A stretch of 64,000 nt of DNA, taken from positions 62,001 to 126,000 of the forward strand of contig NZ_JAJTBG010000003.1 in NCBI RefSeq assembly GCF_021287045.1, written 5' to 3'. The notes beneath the pieces were generated by a model. That model ran no database searches. It was not told where the DNA came from and was given only the letters and a program-made list of their open reading frames with translations. How positions within the stretch are numbered: the stretch's first letter is position 1; every line of letters begins with the position of its first letter. Made by a program: the position numbers and the translations under genes. This DNA comes from Oryzomicrobium sp. (lineage in GTDB: Bacteria; Pseudomonadota; Gammaproteobacteria; Burkholderiales; Rhodocyclaceae). Shown here one piece after another: positions 1-8,643 of the stretch.

Positions 1-3000
1 ACGGTGGTGGAAAACAGTGCAGGCGGCACCATCATCGGCACCCTGGGCACCACCGACCAGGATGCGGGCGATGCCCACACCTACAGCATCGTCGGCGGCG
101 ACATGGACAAGTTCGCCATCTCCGGCAACCGTCTGATCGTCAAGCCCGGCGCCAACATCGACTACGAGACGGCGCGCACCCATACGGTCACCATCCGCAC
201 GACCGACAAAGGCGGCCTGACCTTCGACCAGACCTTCGTCATCGACGTAGAGAACGTCTACGAGCCGGTCTGGTTCGACAGCAACGGCGCCCGCAACAGC
301 TACACCGAAAAAGCCGCGCCGACGATCATCGACGGCAACATCCGCCTGCTCGCGCCGGAGAACAACTTCAACGGCGGTTACCTGCAGGTGGCCCTCAACG
401 GCAACGGCGAGGCCACGGACAAGCTGACGGTGGTGGGCAACGCCGACAACCTGATCAACATCAGCGGCAACAACGTCACCTACAACGGCACCGTCATCGG
501 CACCATCGACCCCACCGAGAACGGCCTGGGCGGCCAGCCCCTGCGCATCCGCCTGAATGGCGCGGCCAACGTCGAATCGGTCCAGGCCCTGGCCCGCAGC
601 ATCGGTTTCGCGTCCACCTCGAACAACCCGAGCGCGGCCCAGCGCACCATCCAGTTCACCCTGAGCGACAGCATCAGCCAGGCGACCAAGCAGGCCCACA
701 TGGACGTGGTGCCGGTCAACGACCCGCCGGTGGCGGGCCTGCCCGGCACGGCCATGGTCACGGAACGGACCAACGCCGACCCGAGTGCCACCACCTACAT
801 CCGCGGCCTGTCGGTGACCGACGTGGACGAAACCGGCGTGATGACCGTGGTGCTGTCCAGCCGCGACCTGGGGGGCGGCAACCGCTACGGCAGCTTCACC
901 CTGGATACCACCATCGCCGGCGGCCTGCGCGCCACCGACATCACCGGCAACGGCACCGGCCAGGTGACCCTGCGCGGCACCCTGGCCCAGATCAACGCCA
1001 CCTTGGGTGCCTCCAACGGGGTCGCCTATACCCCGGGTCTGGCCCGGGATTCGGTGGAAACCGGCAACGACCGGCTCACCCTGTCGGTGACCGACAGCGG
1101 CGGCCTCAACGCCACACGCAGCGGCGACATCCTCGTCATTCCCGGCGCTCCCACCGCCCACAGCCAGAACTACGTGGCCGAGGAAGACAGCAGGGCGATC
1201 AGCGTCGACCTGTCCCGTCTGGTGGTGGACCTCAACCTGACCAACGCACATTACTTCCTGGGAACGCCAGTACCCGGCATGCCGGATCTGATGAAGAACT
1301 TCGGGCCCGACGAAGCAATTCTGGATGGCAATGGCAACCTGGCGGGTTACCGCCTGGCCCACGGCAACCTGATGCTGCAGCCCGGCACCACCCTCGACCA
1401 GGGCAAGTTCGTCTACACCCCCGACCCGGACTGGAACGGGTTCGAGACCTTCCACTACTACTTCCAGAACTCGCAGCAGTCGTCCGAAATGGCCCAGATC
1501 CGCATCTTCATCACTCCGGTGAACGATGCCCCGGTCAACGTCACGCCGCCCGCACTGAGCGGCGACCTGCGCGAGGATGGCACCCTGCGCCAGAACGGCA
1601 CGGTGACCGGACACGGCACCTGGAACGACGTTGATACCCCCCTGTCGGAGCTGACCTACCGTTACCAGTGGCAGATCGCCGACGACGCCAGCGGCACCAA
1701 CCTGCGCGACATCGACGGCGCCACCCTGGCCCAGTACAAGGTCAGCGGCGCCGACATCGGCAAGTTCGTCCGGATCAAGGTCATCGCCAACGACGGCGAG
1801 CTCGATTCCCAGCCCGCCTACTCCGCCTTCAAGCAGGTGACCAACGCCGACCCGGTGCTGGCCAACCCGCCTGTGCTGCCCGCGGCCACCGAATCGGTGC
1901 CCTTCAACGTCACGCTGCCGGCGAACACCTTCACCGACAGCGACGGCGACACCCTGACCTACCGGGCCACCCGGGCCGACGGCAGCCCCCTGCCCACCTG
2001 GCTCCACTTCGACCCCGCCACCCGGACCTTCTCCGGAACACCCGAGGGCGGCGACATCGGCGACCTGTCGATCAAGGTGACGGCCACCGACGGCGGCTAC
2101 CATCCCGCCTCGGCCACCTTCACCCTGCGCGTCGTCGGCGTTCCCCCGGTCCGGCCAGAAGCCCCCGCCACCCCAGGTGGCGGCGGCCAGCCTGGCGGTA
2201 CGCCCCCCACTCATCCCGGCACCACCGGCGTGCCGCCGGGCCTGCCCGGCGTTCCCGGCGACGGTCCGGGGCACCCGGGCATCCCGGGCACGGGCGGCGG
2301 CACCGGCGGCCACCCCGGCGAACCGAGCACCATCCCGGGCTCCCCGGGCGGTCTGCCCCCGGTCATCGAGCTGCCGGGCCACGGCGGCATTCCGGGTTAC
2401 AACCCGCCGGGAACCACCGGCGGCATTCCCGGAGAACGACCGGGCGGCGGCGGTGGCTTGGGTGGCGAAACGGGTACCGGCACTGGGACCAGCACGGGTA
2501 CCGGGGCTGGCAGCAACGCCGGCACAGGTACGGGTGCCGGCAATGGCCGCGGCCAGAACGAATCTGGTGGCAACGGCCAGGGCAGCAATGGTTTGGCGGG
2601 TTCCTCCGCATCGGCGGGCAACCGGACCGTGGCCGGCCTGGGCAACCAGGAAGGCCTGACCCGGGCCGAAGGCTTCCAGATTCTGGTGCGCAGCGGCAAC
2701 GAAAGCGATGCCCAGTCCCTGCGGCCGGGCCGTACCCTGGACGACCAGGACCTGCCGATCAACAAGCTGTTCAAGGTCAGTGTGCCGGTGGATGCCTTCG
2801 TCCACACCAAGACCGATGCGGTGATCACCCTCCACGCCACCCTGTCGGACGGCACCCCGCTGCCCCCATGGGTCGAGTTCGACGGCGGCAAGGGGGTGTT
2901 CCGCGGCACGCCGCCCCTGGGCTACGAAGGCGACCTGGAAGTCGTCATCACCGCCCGGGACAGCAACGGCAACGTGGCTACCCAGCGCTTCCGCATCCGC

Positions 3001-3135
3001 GTCGGCGACGCCACGGTCGGCAAGGCCGCGCTAAGCGAGCAGCTGCGCAGCGCGGGCAGCCACGCCCGCCACGCCGAGCGGCTGAACCTGGTCAAACTGG
3101 CCCGGGCGGCCACGGTAGCCAAGCGCGCCGCCTGA
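1..3135 (+). CDS. Large cadherin/Ig-like repeat surface protein, C-terminal part (5' end outside window)
   Basis: The reading frame is already open at base 1, so this is the C-terminal ~1,044 residues of a larger protein. Visible in order: a cadherin-like repeat (about residues 2-86), two or three VCBS/cadherin-type blocks that end in the signature PVNDxPV/PVNDAPV, an Ig-like block with the YRYQW motif (~540-620), a putative-Ig (He_PIG) domain (~625-715), a long Gly/Pro-rich collagen-like linker (~718-885), a second He_PIG domain (~905-1005) and a basic tail rich in Ala/Arg. Proteins of this build are exported adhesins or biofilm matrix proteins; that role is inference. No RTX nonapeptides or sortase/PEP-CTERM anchor are visible in the part present. 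It is followed by a terminator and then by HlyD and M50/HlyD genes, which suggests they export or process it. The real start, and any N-terminal retention module, lie outside the window. Confidence 0.85.
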   Translation, partial: TVVENSAGGTIIGTLGTTDQDAGDAHTYSIVGGDMDKFAISGNRLIVKPGANIDYETARTHTVTIRTTDKGGLTFDQTFVIDVENVYEPVWFDSNGARNSYTEKAAPTIIDGNIRLLAPENNFNGGYLQVALNGNGEATDKLTVVGNADNLINISGNNVTYNGTVIGTIDPTENGLGGQPLRIRLNGAANVESVQALARSIGFASTSNNPSAAQRTIQFTLSDSISQATKQAHMDVVPVNDPPVAGLPGTAMVTERTNADPSATTYIRGLSVTDVDETGVMTVVLSSRDLGGGNRYGSFTLDTTIAGGLRATDITGNGTGQVTLRGTLAQINATLGASNGVAYTPGLARDSVETGNDRLTLSVTDSGGLNATRSGDILVIPGAPTAHSQNYVAEEDSRAISVDLSRLVVDLNLTNAHYFLGTPVPGMPDLMKNFGPDEAILDGNGNLAGYRLAHGNLMLQPGTTLDQGKFVYTPDPDWNGFETFHYYFQNSQQSSEMAQIRIFITPVNDAPVNVTPPALSGDLREDGTLRQNGTVTGHGTWNDVDTPLSELTYRYQWQIADDASGTNLRDIDGATLAQYKVSGADIGKFVRIKVIANDGELDSQPAYSAFKQVTNADPVLANPPVLPAATESVPFNVTLPANTFTDSDGDTLTYRATRADGSPLPTWLHFDPATRTFSGTPEGGDIGDLSIKVTATDGGYHPASATFTLRVVGVPPVRPEAPATPGGGGQPGGTPPTHPGTTGVPPGLPGVPGDGPGHPGIPGTGGGTGGHPGEPSTIPGSPGGLPPVIELPGHGGIPGYNPPGTTGGIPGERPGGGGGLGGETGTGTGTSTGTGAGSNAGTGTGAGNGRGQNESGGNGQGSNGLAGSSASAGNRTVAGLGNQEGLTRAEGFQILVRSGNESDAQSLRPGRTLDDQDLPINKLFKVSVPVDAFVHTKTDAVITLHATLSDGTPLPPWVEFDGGKGVFRGTPPLGYEGDLEVVITARDSNGNVATQRFRIRVGDATVGKAALSEQLRSAGSHARHAERLNLVKLARAATVAKRAA

Positions 3136-3155
3136 GCCCGAATCAATCACCTCAC

Positions 3156-3188
3156 GCCGGGAGGCCTTGGCTTCCCGGCAATTTTTTT
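3156..3188 (+). terminator. Rho-independent terminator after the repeat protein
   Basis: A 10-bp stem (GCCGGGAGGC / GCTTCCCGGC, with G-T pairs) closes a CTTG loop and is followed by AA and seven T residues. It lies 21 bases past the stop codon of the repeat-protein gene and would separate that transcript from the small ORF and HlyD/M50 genes. Confidence 0.8.
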
Positions 3189-3243
3189 GAGCATCGAAGT
3201 GGCCAGAAAGCAATTTCTCTTTCTCGCACCGCGTCCCCGCTGG

Positions 3244-3486
3244 ATGCGGCGCCTTGTCCTGACCTCCCTGTTCGGCCTGGCTCTGACCCAGAACCTCTCG
3301 CTGCCCGCCGCGGTACCCGGCCTGGGGGGATTCCGCGGGAAAGCCGAGGCCATGGCGGTGGAGCAGCCCACTCCAACCAAGATTCCGGATACCTCCCACG
3401 CCGGAGAGCGCCCCCCCGGCGCCAACGTAAAAGCGGCCGCCACCGCTCCGCGACCACCCCGCCACCGCACCGCCCCATCGGACTGA
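3244..3486 (+). CDS. Small putative exported protein, unknown function
   Basis: I do not recognise a family. Starting at ATG 3244 gives 80 residues. The N-terminus (MRRLVLTSLFGLALTQNLSLPAA) looks like a signal peptide with a short basic n-region and a hydrophobic core, followed by a Gly/Ala/Pro-rich low-complexity tail ending in basic PRPPRHR. The frame can be extended upstream to GTG 3199 or TTG 3187, but TTG lies inside the T-tract of the preceding terminator, so the ATG is preferred. The stop is 13 bases before the HlyD gene, so it is probably the first gene of that transcript. It could be a small accessory or substrate of the neighbouring export genes, or a non-functional frame in GC-rich DNA. 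Confidence 0.45.
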   Translation: MRRLVLTSLFGLALTQNLSLPAAVPGLGGFRGKAEAMAVEQPTPTKIPDTSHAGERPPGANVKAAATAPRPPRHRTAPSD

Positions 3487-3499
3487 ACGTCCGCCTGCC

Positions 3500-5104
3500 A
3501 TGACGCCGCACCATTCCGCCCCAACCGCCCCCGAGGGCGAAGCCCCCAACGTCGAAGCCCTGGCCCTCGGCACCCTGCTCCACCTGGCCCGCCGGGCCCG
3601 CCATGCCACGGCCCCGACGGAACTGGGCTTCATCATGGTCAACGAAACCAACGCCCTGGCAGCCTACCGCCAGGGCGTCCTCTGGTTCGCCGACCGGGGA
3701 GTGGCCAGCCTGTCCGGAGTGGTCTCCCCAGAAGCCAACGCTCCTTACGTGCAATGGCTGGAACGGGTGTGCGCCGCCTTCGATGCCGCCGAGGGAAAAG
3801 GTCCCCGGGCGGTGGACGCCCGCCAGCTCCCCCCCGAGCTCGCCGCCGAATGGCAGGAATGGCTGCCCAGCCACGCCCTGTGGCTTCCCCTGCCGGCCGT
3901 GACCGCATCCCGCCGTCAGGATGAAGTGCCGCAGCATGGCGCCCTGCTGTTGGCCCGGGACGGTGAATGGAGTTCCGGTGAAGCCGGCCTGCTGGCCGAA
4001 TGGGCCGACATCTGCGCCCACCGCTGGGCCGATCTGCGCCGGCCGTCCACGGCCTCGCGCCTGCGGCAACTGCGCACCCGGCTGGCCGAAACCTTGCCCA
4101 GCAGCGAACAGATGCGTGCCCTCTGGCATACGCTGCGCAGCCCCCGGGCTTGGTGGCACGGTATCTCGGCAGCAGCCGGACGGTTCGCACGCCTGCCCTG
4201 GCGCGACCTGACCCTGACCCTGGTCCGCCCCTGGCGCTGGGGCGCCCCCCTGCGCCGTGCCGGCCAGGCCCTGATGAACGGCTGCCGGACCACCTGGCGA
4301 CGCCCCCGCCGCCGCTACACGGCCCTGGCCCTGCTTTTCCTGTGTTTTCCCGTGCGCCTCACCATCCTGGCCCCCGGCGAATTGGTGCCGGCCCATCCGG
4401 CAGTGATCCGGGCGCCCCTGGAAGGCACGGTGGATAAGTTCTTCGTATCGCCCAACAGCCGGGTTAAGGCCGGCGATGCCCTCTTCCAGCTCGACCTGAC
4501 CACCTTGGAATCGCGCCTCCAGGTCGCCCGCCAGGGCCTGGCCACGGCCGAGGCCGAATACCGCCAGTCGGCCCAGCAGGCCGTGTTCGAAGCCAAGAGC
4601 AAGGCCCAACTGGCCTTGCTCCAGGGGCGCATCGCCGAGCGTCGGACCGAGGCCGAGTACCTGGAATCCCAACTGGCCCGCGCCCAGGTGACCGCCCCCC
4701 TGGATGGCATCGCCTTGATGGACGACCCGAGCGAATGGGTGGGCAAGCCGGTGAACACCGGCGAACGCATCATGACCGTGGCCGACGAGCACGACGTGGA
4801 GGTGGAAGCCTGGATCACCCTGGGGGACGGCATTGCCCTTCCCGAGGATGCGGCGGTGACCCTCTACCTCAACGCGGCCCCCCTCTCCCCCGTTTCAGCC
4901 CGGGTGCGCTACTACGCCCACGAGGCGGTGCCCCGCCCCGATTCCAGCTACGCCTACCGGCTGCGCGCCCGCCTCGAACCCGGTGAGACCCCGCCCCGGG
5001 TAGGCATGAAGGGCACCACCAAGATTCGCGGCCCCTGGGTGCCCCTGTCCTACTGGGTGCTACGTCGTCCCCTGGCCATCCTGCGACAGGTGACCGGCCT
5101 ATGA
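3500..5104 (+). CDS. HlyD-family membrane-fusion protein with N-terminal GAF-like cytoplasmic region
   Basis: This 534-residue protein has an unusual build for an adaptor. Residues ~20-180 form a soluble region resembling a GAF domain (ELGFIMVNET, then WLPLPAV and HGALLLARDGEW strands). It is followed by ~90 residues of basic linker, one membrane helix (~272-290) and a HlyD/biotinyl-lipoyl barrel (~299-335 and ~390-425) split by a coiled coil (~335-385); a beta-barrel (~430-520) completes it. Known HlyD proteins bridge an inner-membrane pump to an outer-membrane TolC channel. The large cytosolic segment before the membrane helix is not typical of RND or T1SS adaptors. The stop overlaps the start of the M50 gene (ATGA), so the two are translationally coupled. 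No ABC ATPase or TolC gene is adjacent in the visible sequence. Confidence 0.8.
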   Translation: MTPHHSAPTAPEGEAPNVEALALGTLLHLARRARHATAPTELGFIMVNETNALAAYRQGVLWFADRGVASLSGVVSPEANAPYVQWLERVCAAFDAAEGKGPRAVDARQLPPELAAEWQEWLPSHALWLPLPAVTASRRQDEVPQHGALLLARDGEWSSGEAGLLAEWADICAHRWADLRRPSTASRLRQLRTRLAETLPSSEQMRALWHTLRSPRAWWHGISAAAGRFARLPWRDLTLTLVRPWRWGAPLRRAGQALMNGCRTTWRRPRRRYTALALLFLCFPVRLTILAPGELVPAHPAVIRAPLEGTVDKFFVSPNSRVKAGDALFQLDLTTLESRLQVARQGLATAEAEYRQSAQQAVFEAKSKAQLALLQGRIAERRTEAEYLESQLARAQVTAPLDGIALMDDPSEWVGKPVNTGERIMTVADEHDVEVEAWITLGDGIALPEDAAVTLYLNAAPLSPVSARVRYYAHEAVPRPDSSYAYRLRARLEPGETPPRVGMKGTTKIRGPWVPLSYWVLRRPLAILRQVTGL

Positions 5105-7227
5105 GCGTCACCCCGGCCAGCACGCCCCTGCTCCCGCTGCGCGAAGAACTGACCCTGCACCCCGGACCGGCAGCCGCCGACGGCGCCCCCACCTGGAGCC
5201 TCCAGGACCCGGTGCGCAACGCTTTTTTCCGCATCGACTGGCCCACCTTCGAAATCCTCTCCCACTGGCACCTGGGCACGGCCGAGGCCATCGCCGAAGC
5301 CGTCGGCGCGGCCACCACCCTGCACCTGGAAAGCGACGAGGTGCTGGCGGTGATGCGCTTTCTCCAGGAAAACCAGCTGTGCCGGGTGGACGGCCCCGGC
5401 GGCACGGCCTGGCTGGTGGAGCGGGAAAAGGCCACCCACAGCACCGTCACCCAGTGGCTGCTGCACCACTACCTGTTCTTCCGCCTGCCCCTGGTACGCC
5501 CCGACGCCTGGCTGAAGCGGATGCTGCCCAAGGTCGAGATGTTCTACGGCCGCGGCTTCTTCCGCCTCACCGGCCTCGTCCTGCTGCTCGGGCTGGTGGA
5601 GGTCTACCGGCAGTGGGAAACCTTTTCCGCCACCCTGGTGGACACCCTGAGCTGGAAAGGCGCCGCCGGCTATGCCGTGGCCCTGGTATTCGTCAAGATC
5701 CTGCACGAACTGGGGCACGGCTTCACCGCCCGCCGCCTGGGCTGCCGGGTTCCGGCCATGGGCCTGGCCTTCCTGGTGATGTGGCCGGTGGCCTACACCG
5801 ACGTCAACGAAGCCTGGAAGCTCACCCGGCGGCGCGACCGCCTCGCCGTAGGCGCCGCCGGCATCGTCACCGAATCGGTGGTGGCCGCCTGGGCCACCCT
5901 GGCCTGGGCCCTGCTGCCCGACGGCACCCTGCGCGGCGTGGCCTTCATGCTCGCCACTACCACCTGGATTTCGACCCTGGCGATCAACGCCAGCCCGTTC
6001 ATGCGCTTCGACGGCTATTTCCTCCTGTCGGACTGGCTCGATTTCCCCAACCTGCACAGCCGGGCCTTCGCCCTGGCCCGCTGGGACATGCGCGAACGCC
6101 TGTTCGCCCTGGGCGAGCCTGTACCCGAGCACCTGCCGCCCGCCCGCCAGCGCAGCCTGATCCTGTTCGCCTGGGGAGTGTGGATCTACCGCCTGACCCT
6201 GTTCCTCGGCATCGCCGCCATGGTCTATTACATGTTCTTCAAGGCCCTGGGGTTGTTCCTCTTCGCCGTGGAGATCGGCTGGTTCGTGCTCAAGCCCCTG
6301 TGGAACGAGATCAAGGAATGGCGGGAACGCTGGCCCCGTATCCGGCAAAGCCCCCGAGCCCGGCGCAGCGCCTGGATCGCCGCCGCCATCGTCCTGGTGG
6401 GCCTGGTACCGTGGAACTTCCAGGTGGGCAGCCAGGGTGTGCTGCGCACCGCCCGCCATTACCCCCTGTTCGCCCCCGGCAGCGCCCGGGTGGTGTCCCT
6501 GCCGGTGCCCGCCGGCACCCGGGTCGCCGCCGGCACGCCGCTGGTGGTGCTGGAATCGCCCGATGCCGAATACCGGTCCCGGCAATCCACCCAGCGGGTC
6601 GAGCGCCTCGGCTGGCAGGTGGACGTGGCAGGCTTCGACGACACCCTGCGCGCCCGCCAGTTGATCACCCAGGAAGAACTGGCCACCGCCGTCAGCGAAC
6701 AGGATGGCGCCGAGCGGGAGCGGGGCCGCTACGTTCTGACCGCCCCCTTCGACGGCGTGCTGCGCGACCTCCAGCCGGACCTGCGGCCCGGCGATTGGGT
6801 CAGCCGCATCGAGCCCCTGGCGGTGCTCACCGACCCCGGCCAGTGGCAGGTGGAAACCTACCTGAGCGAGAGCGAGGTGGCCCGCATCCAGGTCGGCGAC
6901 GGCGGGCGCTTCTATCCCGAAACCCGCGGGCTGCCCACCTTGGGCCTGCGCGTGGCCAGCGTGGACCGGGATGCCACCCGTGCCCTGTCCGACCCCATCC
7001 TGGCCAACAGCCACGGCGGCGAGCTGATCGTGCGCGAACGCAAGGGCCAATTGGTGCCCGACCATGCGGTCTACCGGGTGGTGTTGCGGGTCGAGGATGC
7101 CGCCGGTGCCCGGGAGGCCGACAAGGTTCAGCGCGGCCATCTGGTGATCTACGGCACTCCCAAGACCCTGCTCGGCGACTTCCTGCGCACCGCCCTGGCC
7201 GTGCTGGTACGGGAATCGGGCTGGTAG
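5101..7227 (+). CDS. M50 (site-2 protease type) metalloprotease fused to a HlyD-like adaptor domain
   Basis: This 708-residue membrane protein resembles 'peptide zinc metalloprotease' (YydH-like) proteins. The zinc site is visible: HELGH at residues 202-206 in a hydrophobic helix, and the second S2P motif NASPFMRFDG at 296-305 (Asn296, Pro299, Asp304). Several further membrane helices follow, up to ~440. Residues ~445-700 form a HlyD-like barrel-sandwich and beta-barrel half (FAPGSARVVSLPVPAGTRV, then YVLTAPFDGVL). The N-terminal ~110 residues look like a small winged-helix, possibly PqqD-like, fold (WSLQDPVRNAFFRI to LQENQLCRV). The 4-base overlap with the upstream HlyD gene implies a two-subunit complex. 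Likely role: processing and/or export across the inner membrane of the neighbouring surface protein or a peptide; this is inference. Confidence 0.85.
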   Translation: MSVTPASTPLLPLREELTLHPGPAAADGAPTWSLQDPVRNAFFRIDWPTFEILSHWHLGTAEAIAEAVGAATTLHLESDEVLAVMRFLQENQLCRVDGPGGTAWLVEREKATHSTVTQWLLHHYLFFRLPLVRPDAWLKRMLPKVEMFYGRGFFRLTGLVLLLGLVEVYRQWETFSATLVDTLSWKGAAGYAVALVFVKILHELGHGFTARRLGCRVPAMGLAFLVMWPVAYTDVNEAWKLTRRRDRLAVGAAGIVTESVVAAWATLAWALLPDGTLRGVAFMLATTTWISTLAINASPFMRFDGYFLLSDWLDFPNLHSRAFALARWDMRERLFALGEPVPEHLPPARQRSLILFAWGVWIYRLTLFLGIAAMVYYMFFKALGLFLFAVEIGWFVLKPLWNEIKEWRERWPRIRQSPRARRSAWIAAAIVLVGLVPWNFQVGSQGVLRTARHYPLFAPGSARVVSLPVPAGTRVAAGTPLVVLESPDAEYRSRQSTQRVERLGWQVDVAGFDDTLRARQLITQEELATAVSEQDGAERERGRYVLTAPFDGVLRDLQPDLRPGDWVSRIEPLAVLTDPGQWQVETYLSESEVARIQVGDGGRFYPETRGLPTLGLRVASVDRDATRALSDPILANSHGGELIVRERKGQLVPDHAVYRVVLRVEDAAGAREADKVQRGHLVIYGTPKTLLGDFLRTALAVLVRESGW

Positions 7228-7387
7228 CAGGCGGCCTCCCGCCCCGGGCGGCACCGGCACGGCCCCGTGCCATGCTTCCTGCAGCCGGGGCGCCAACAGT
7301 GCGATAATCCGCGCCGGCTGACGCCTGCCGAGATCGTCGTCCACCGATTTTTCACCGCCGCTTTCCGCACCACACCCGCCCATTCCC

Positions 7388-8581
7388 GTGCCCGCCCCCC
7401 GCCGTCCCTCCCCCGCCGCCGCCGGCCGCAATGTCGCCGGCCTGGGCCAGGTATTTACCCCGCCCGACGTGGTGCAGGCGATGCTCGACCTGCGCCGCAA
7501 CCGGGGTCGCACCCTGGAACCCTCGGCTGGCGACGGCGCCTTCAGCCGGGCCATCGCCGCGGAGGGGGGCGAGTGCGTGGCCATCGAGATCGACCCTCGA
7601 GTGGCACCGCCCGGCGCCATCGTCGGCGACTTCTTCGCCTATCCGGTGCGGGAGAAGTTCGCCACGGTGATCGGCAACCCGCCCTACGTGCGCTACCAGG
7701 ACATCCGCCCGGCCACGCGACGGCGCCTGCCCCACGACCTGTTCGATGCCCGCTCCAACCTCTTCCTGTTCTTCATCGAGAAGGCGGTGCAGCATCTTGA
7801 GCACGGCGGCGAGCTGATCTTCATCGTGCCCCGGGACTTCCTCAAGCTCACTGCTGCCCGGCGCCTCAATACCTGGCTGTTCGCCCAGGGCACCATCACC
7901 GATTTCCTCGAAACCGGCGATGCGCGCATCTTCGAGGGTGCGGTGCCCAACTGTGCCATCTTCCGCTTCGAGAAGGGGCGCTTCGACCGCCGCCTGCACG
8001 ACGGCCGGACCTTCACCCTGGCCGACGGGCAACTGCTCTTTCTCGCCAGCGGCGACCAGGAGCAGCGCCTGCCCTTCTCGGCCCTGTTCGAAGTCAAGGT
8101 GGGCGCGGTCTCCGGCGCCGACGACCTGTTCGAGCACCCCGACGGCAACCTGGAGTTCGTCTGCTCCAAGACCGCCGAAACCGGCGAAACCCGGCGCATG
8201 CTGTTCGACGTGCGCCACCCCCACCTGGAACCCCACAAGGGCCGGCTCATCACCCGGCGCATCAAGCGCTTCGACGAAACCAACTGGTGGCAATGGGGCC
8301 GGGGCCTGCCCGCCCTGAGCGGCCCGCGCATCTACGTGAACGGCCGGACCAGGCGCAAGGCGCCCTTCTTCCTCCACGCCTGCCCCAACTTCGACGGCGC
8401 CCTGCTCGGTCTCTTCCCCCGCCATCCGGGCATCGACCTGGCACGGGCCGTCGAGCTGCTCAACACCGCCGTGGACTGGGACGAACTGGGCTTCGTCTGC
8501 GACGGCCGCTACATCTTCGGCCAGCGTAGCCTGCAAAATTGCCTGCTGCCCCCCGTCTTCCGCACCCTGCTGCCGGACTGA
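7388..8581 (+). CDS. Orphan N6-adenine DNA methyltransferase (class I SAM-dependent, Eco57I/TaqI-like)
   Basis: This 397-residue protein carries the amino-methyltransferase motifs in gamma order: motif X QVFTPP (21-26), the SAM-binding motif I LEPSAGDGAF (43-52), an acidic EIDP turn (~67-70) and the catalytic NPPY (97-100). The C-terminal half (~200-397) fits a TaqI-like target-recognition region, with conserved-looking segments HLEPHKGRLITRRIKRF and SGPRIYVNGRTR. It would methylate adenine N6 in a specific DNA sequence. No restriction endonuclease gene is next to it, so it looks like a solitary methylase with a regulatory or protective role. The GTG start at 7388 has no clear ribosome-binding site. 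It is not overlapped with earP, which begins 62 bases downstream. Confidence 0.8.
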   Translation: MPAPRRPSPAAAGRNVAGLGQVFTPPDVVQAMLDLRRNRGRTLEPSAGDGAFSRAIAAEGGECVAIEIDPRVAPPGAIVGDFFAYPVREKFATVIGNPPYVRYQDIRPATRRRLPHDLFDARSNLFLFFIEKAVQHLEHGGELIFIVPRDFLKLTAARRLNTWLFAQGTITDFLETGDARIFEGAVPNCAIFRFEKGRFDRRLHDGRTFTLADGQLLFLASGDQEQRLPFSALFEVKVGAVSGADDLFEHPDGNLEFVCSKTAETGETRRMLFDVRHPHLEPHKGRLITRRIKRFDETNWWQWGRGLPALSGPRIYVNGRTRRKAPFFLHACPNFDGALLGLFPRHPGIDLARAVELLNTAVDWDELGFVCDGRYIFGQRSLQNCLLPPVFRTLLPD

Positions 8582-8643
8582 GGCGCTGAACCTCCCCCCG
8601 GCCACCATCCGGGGTGCCTCCGCTTTTTGTCCCTACCACCGCC

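Noticed and set aside
5050-7620. Minus-strand 856-residue open frame
   Set aside because: It lies antisense to the M50/HlyD gene, whose zinc motifs are intact. The composition (Gly/Ala/His/Gln-rich, no family motifs) is that of a GC-driven shadow frame.
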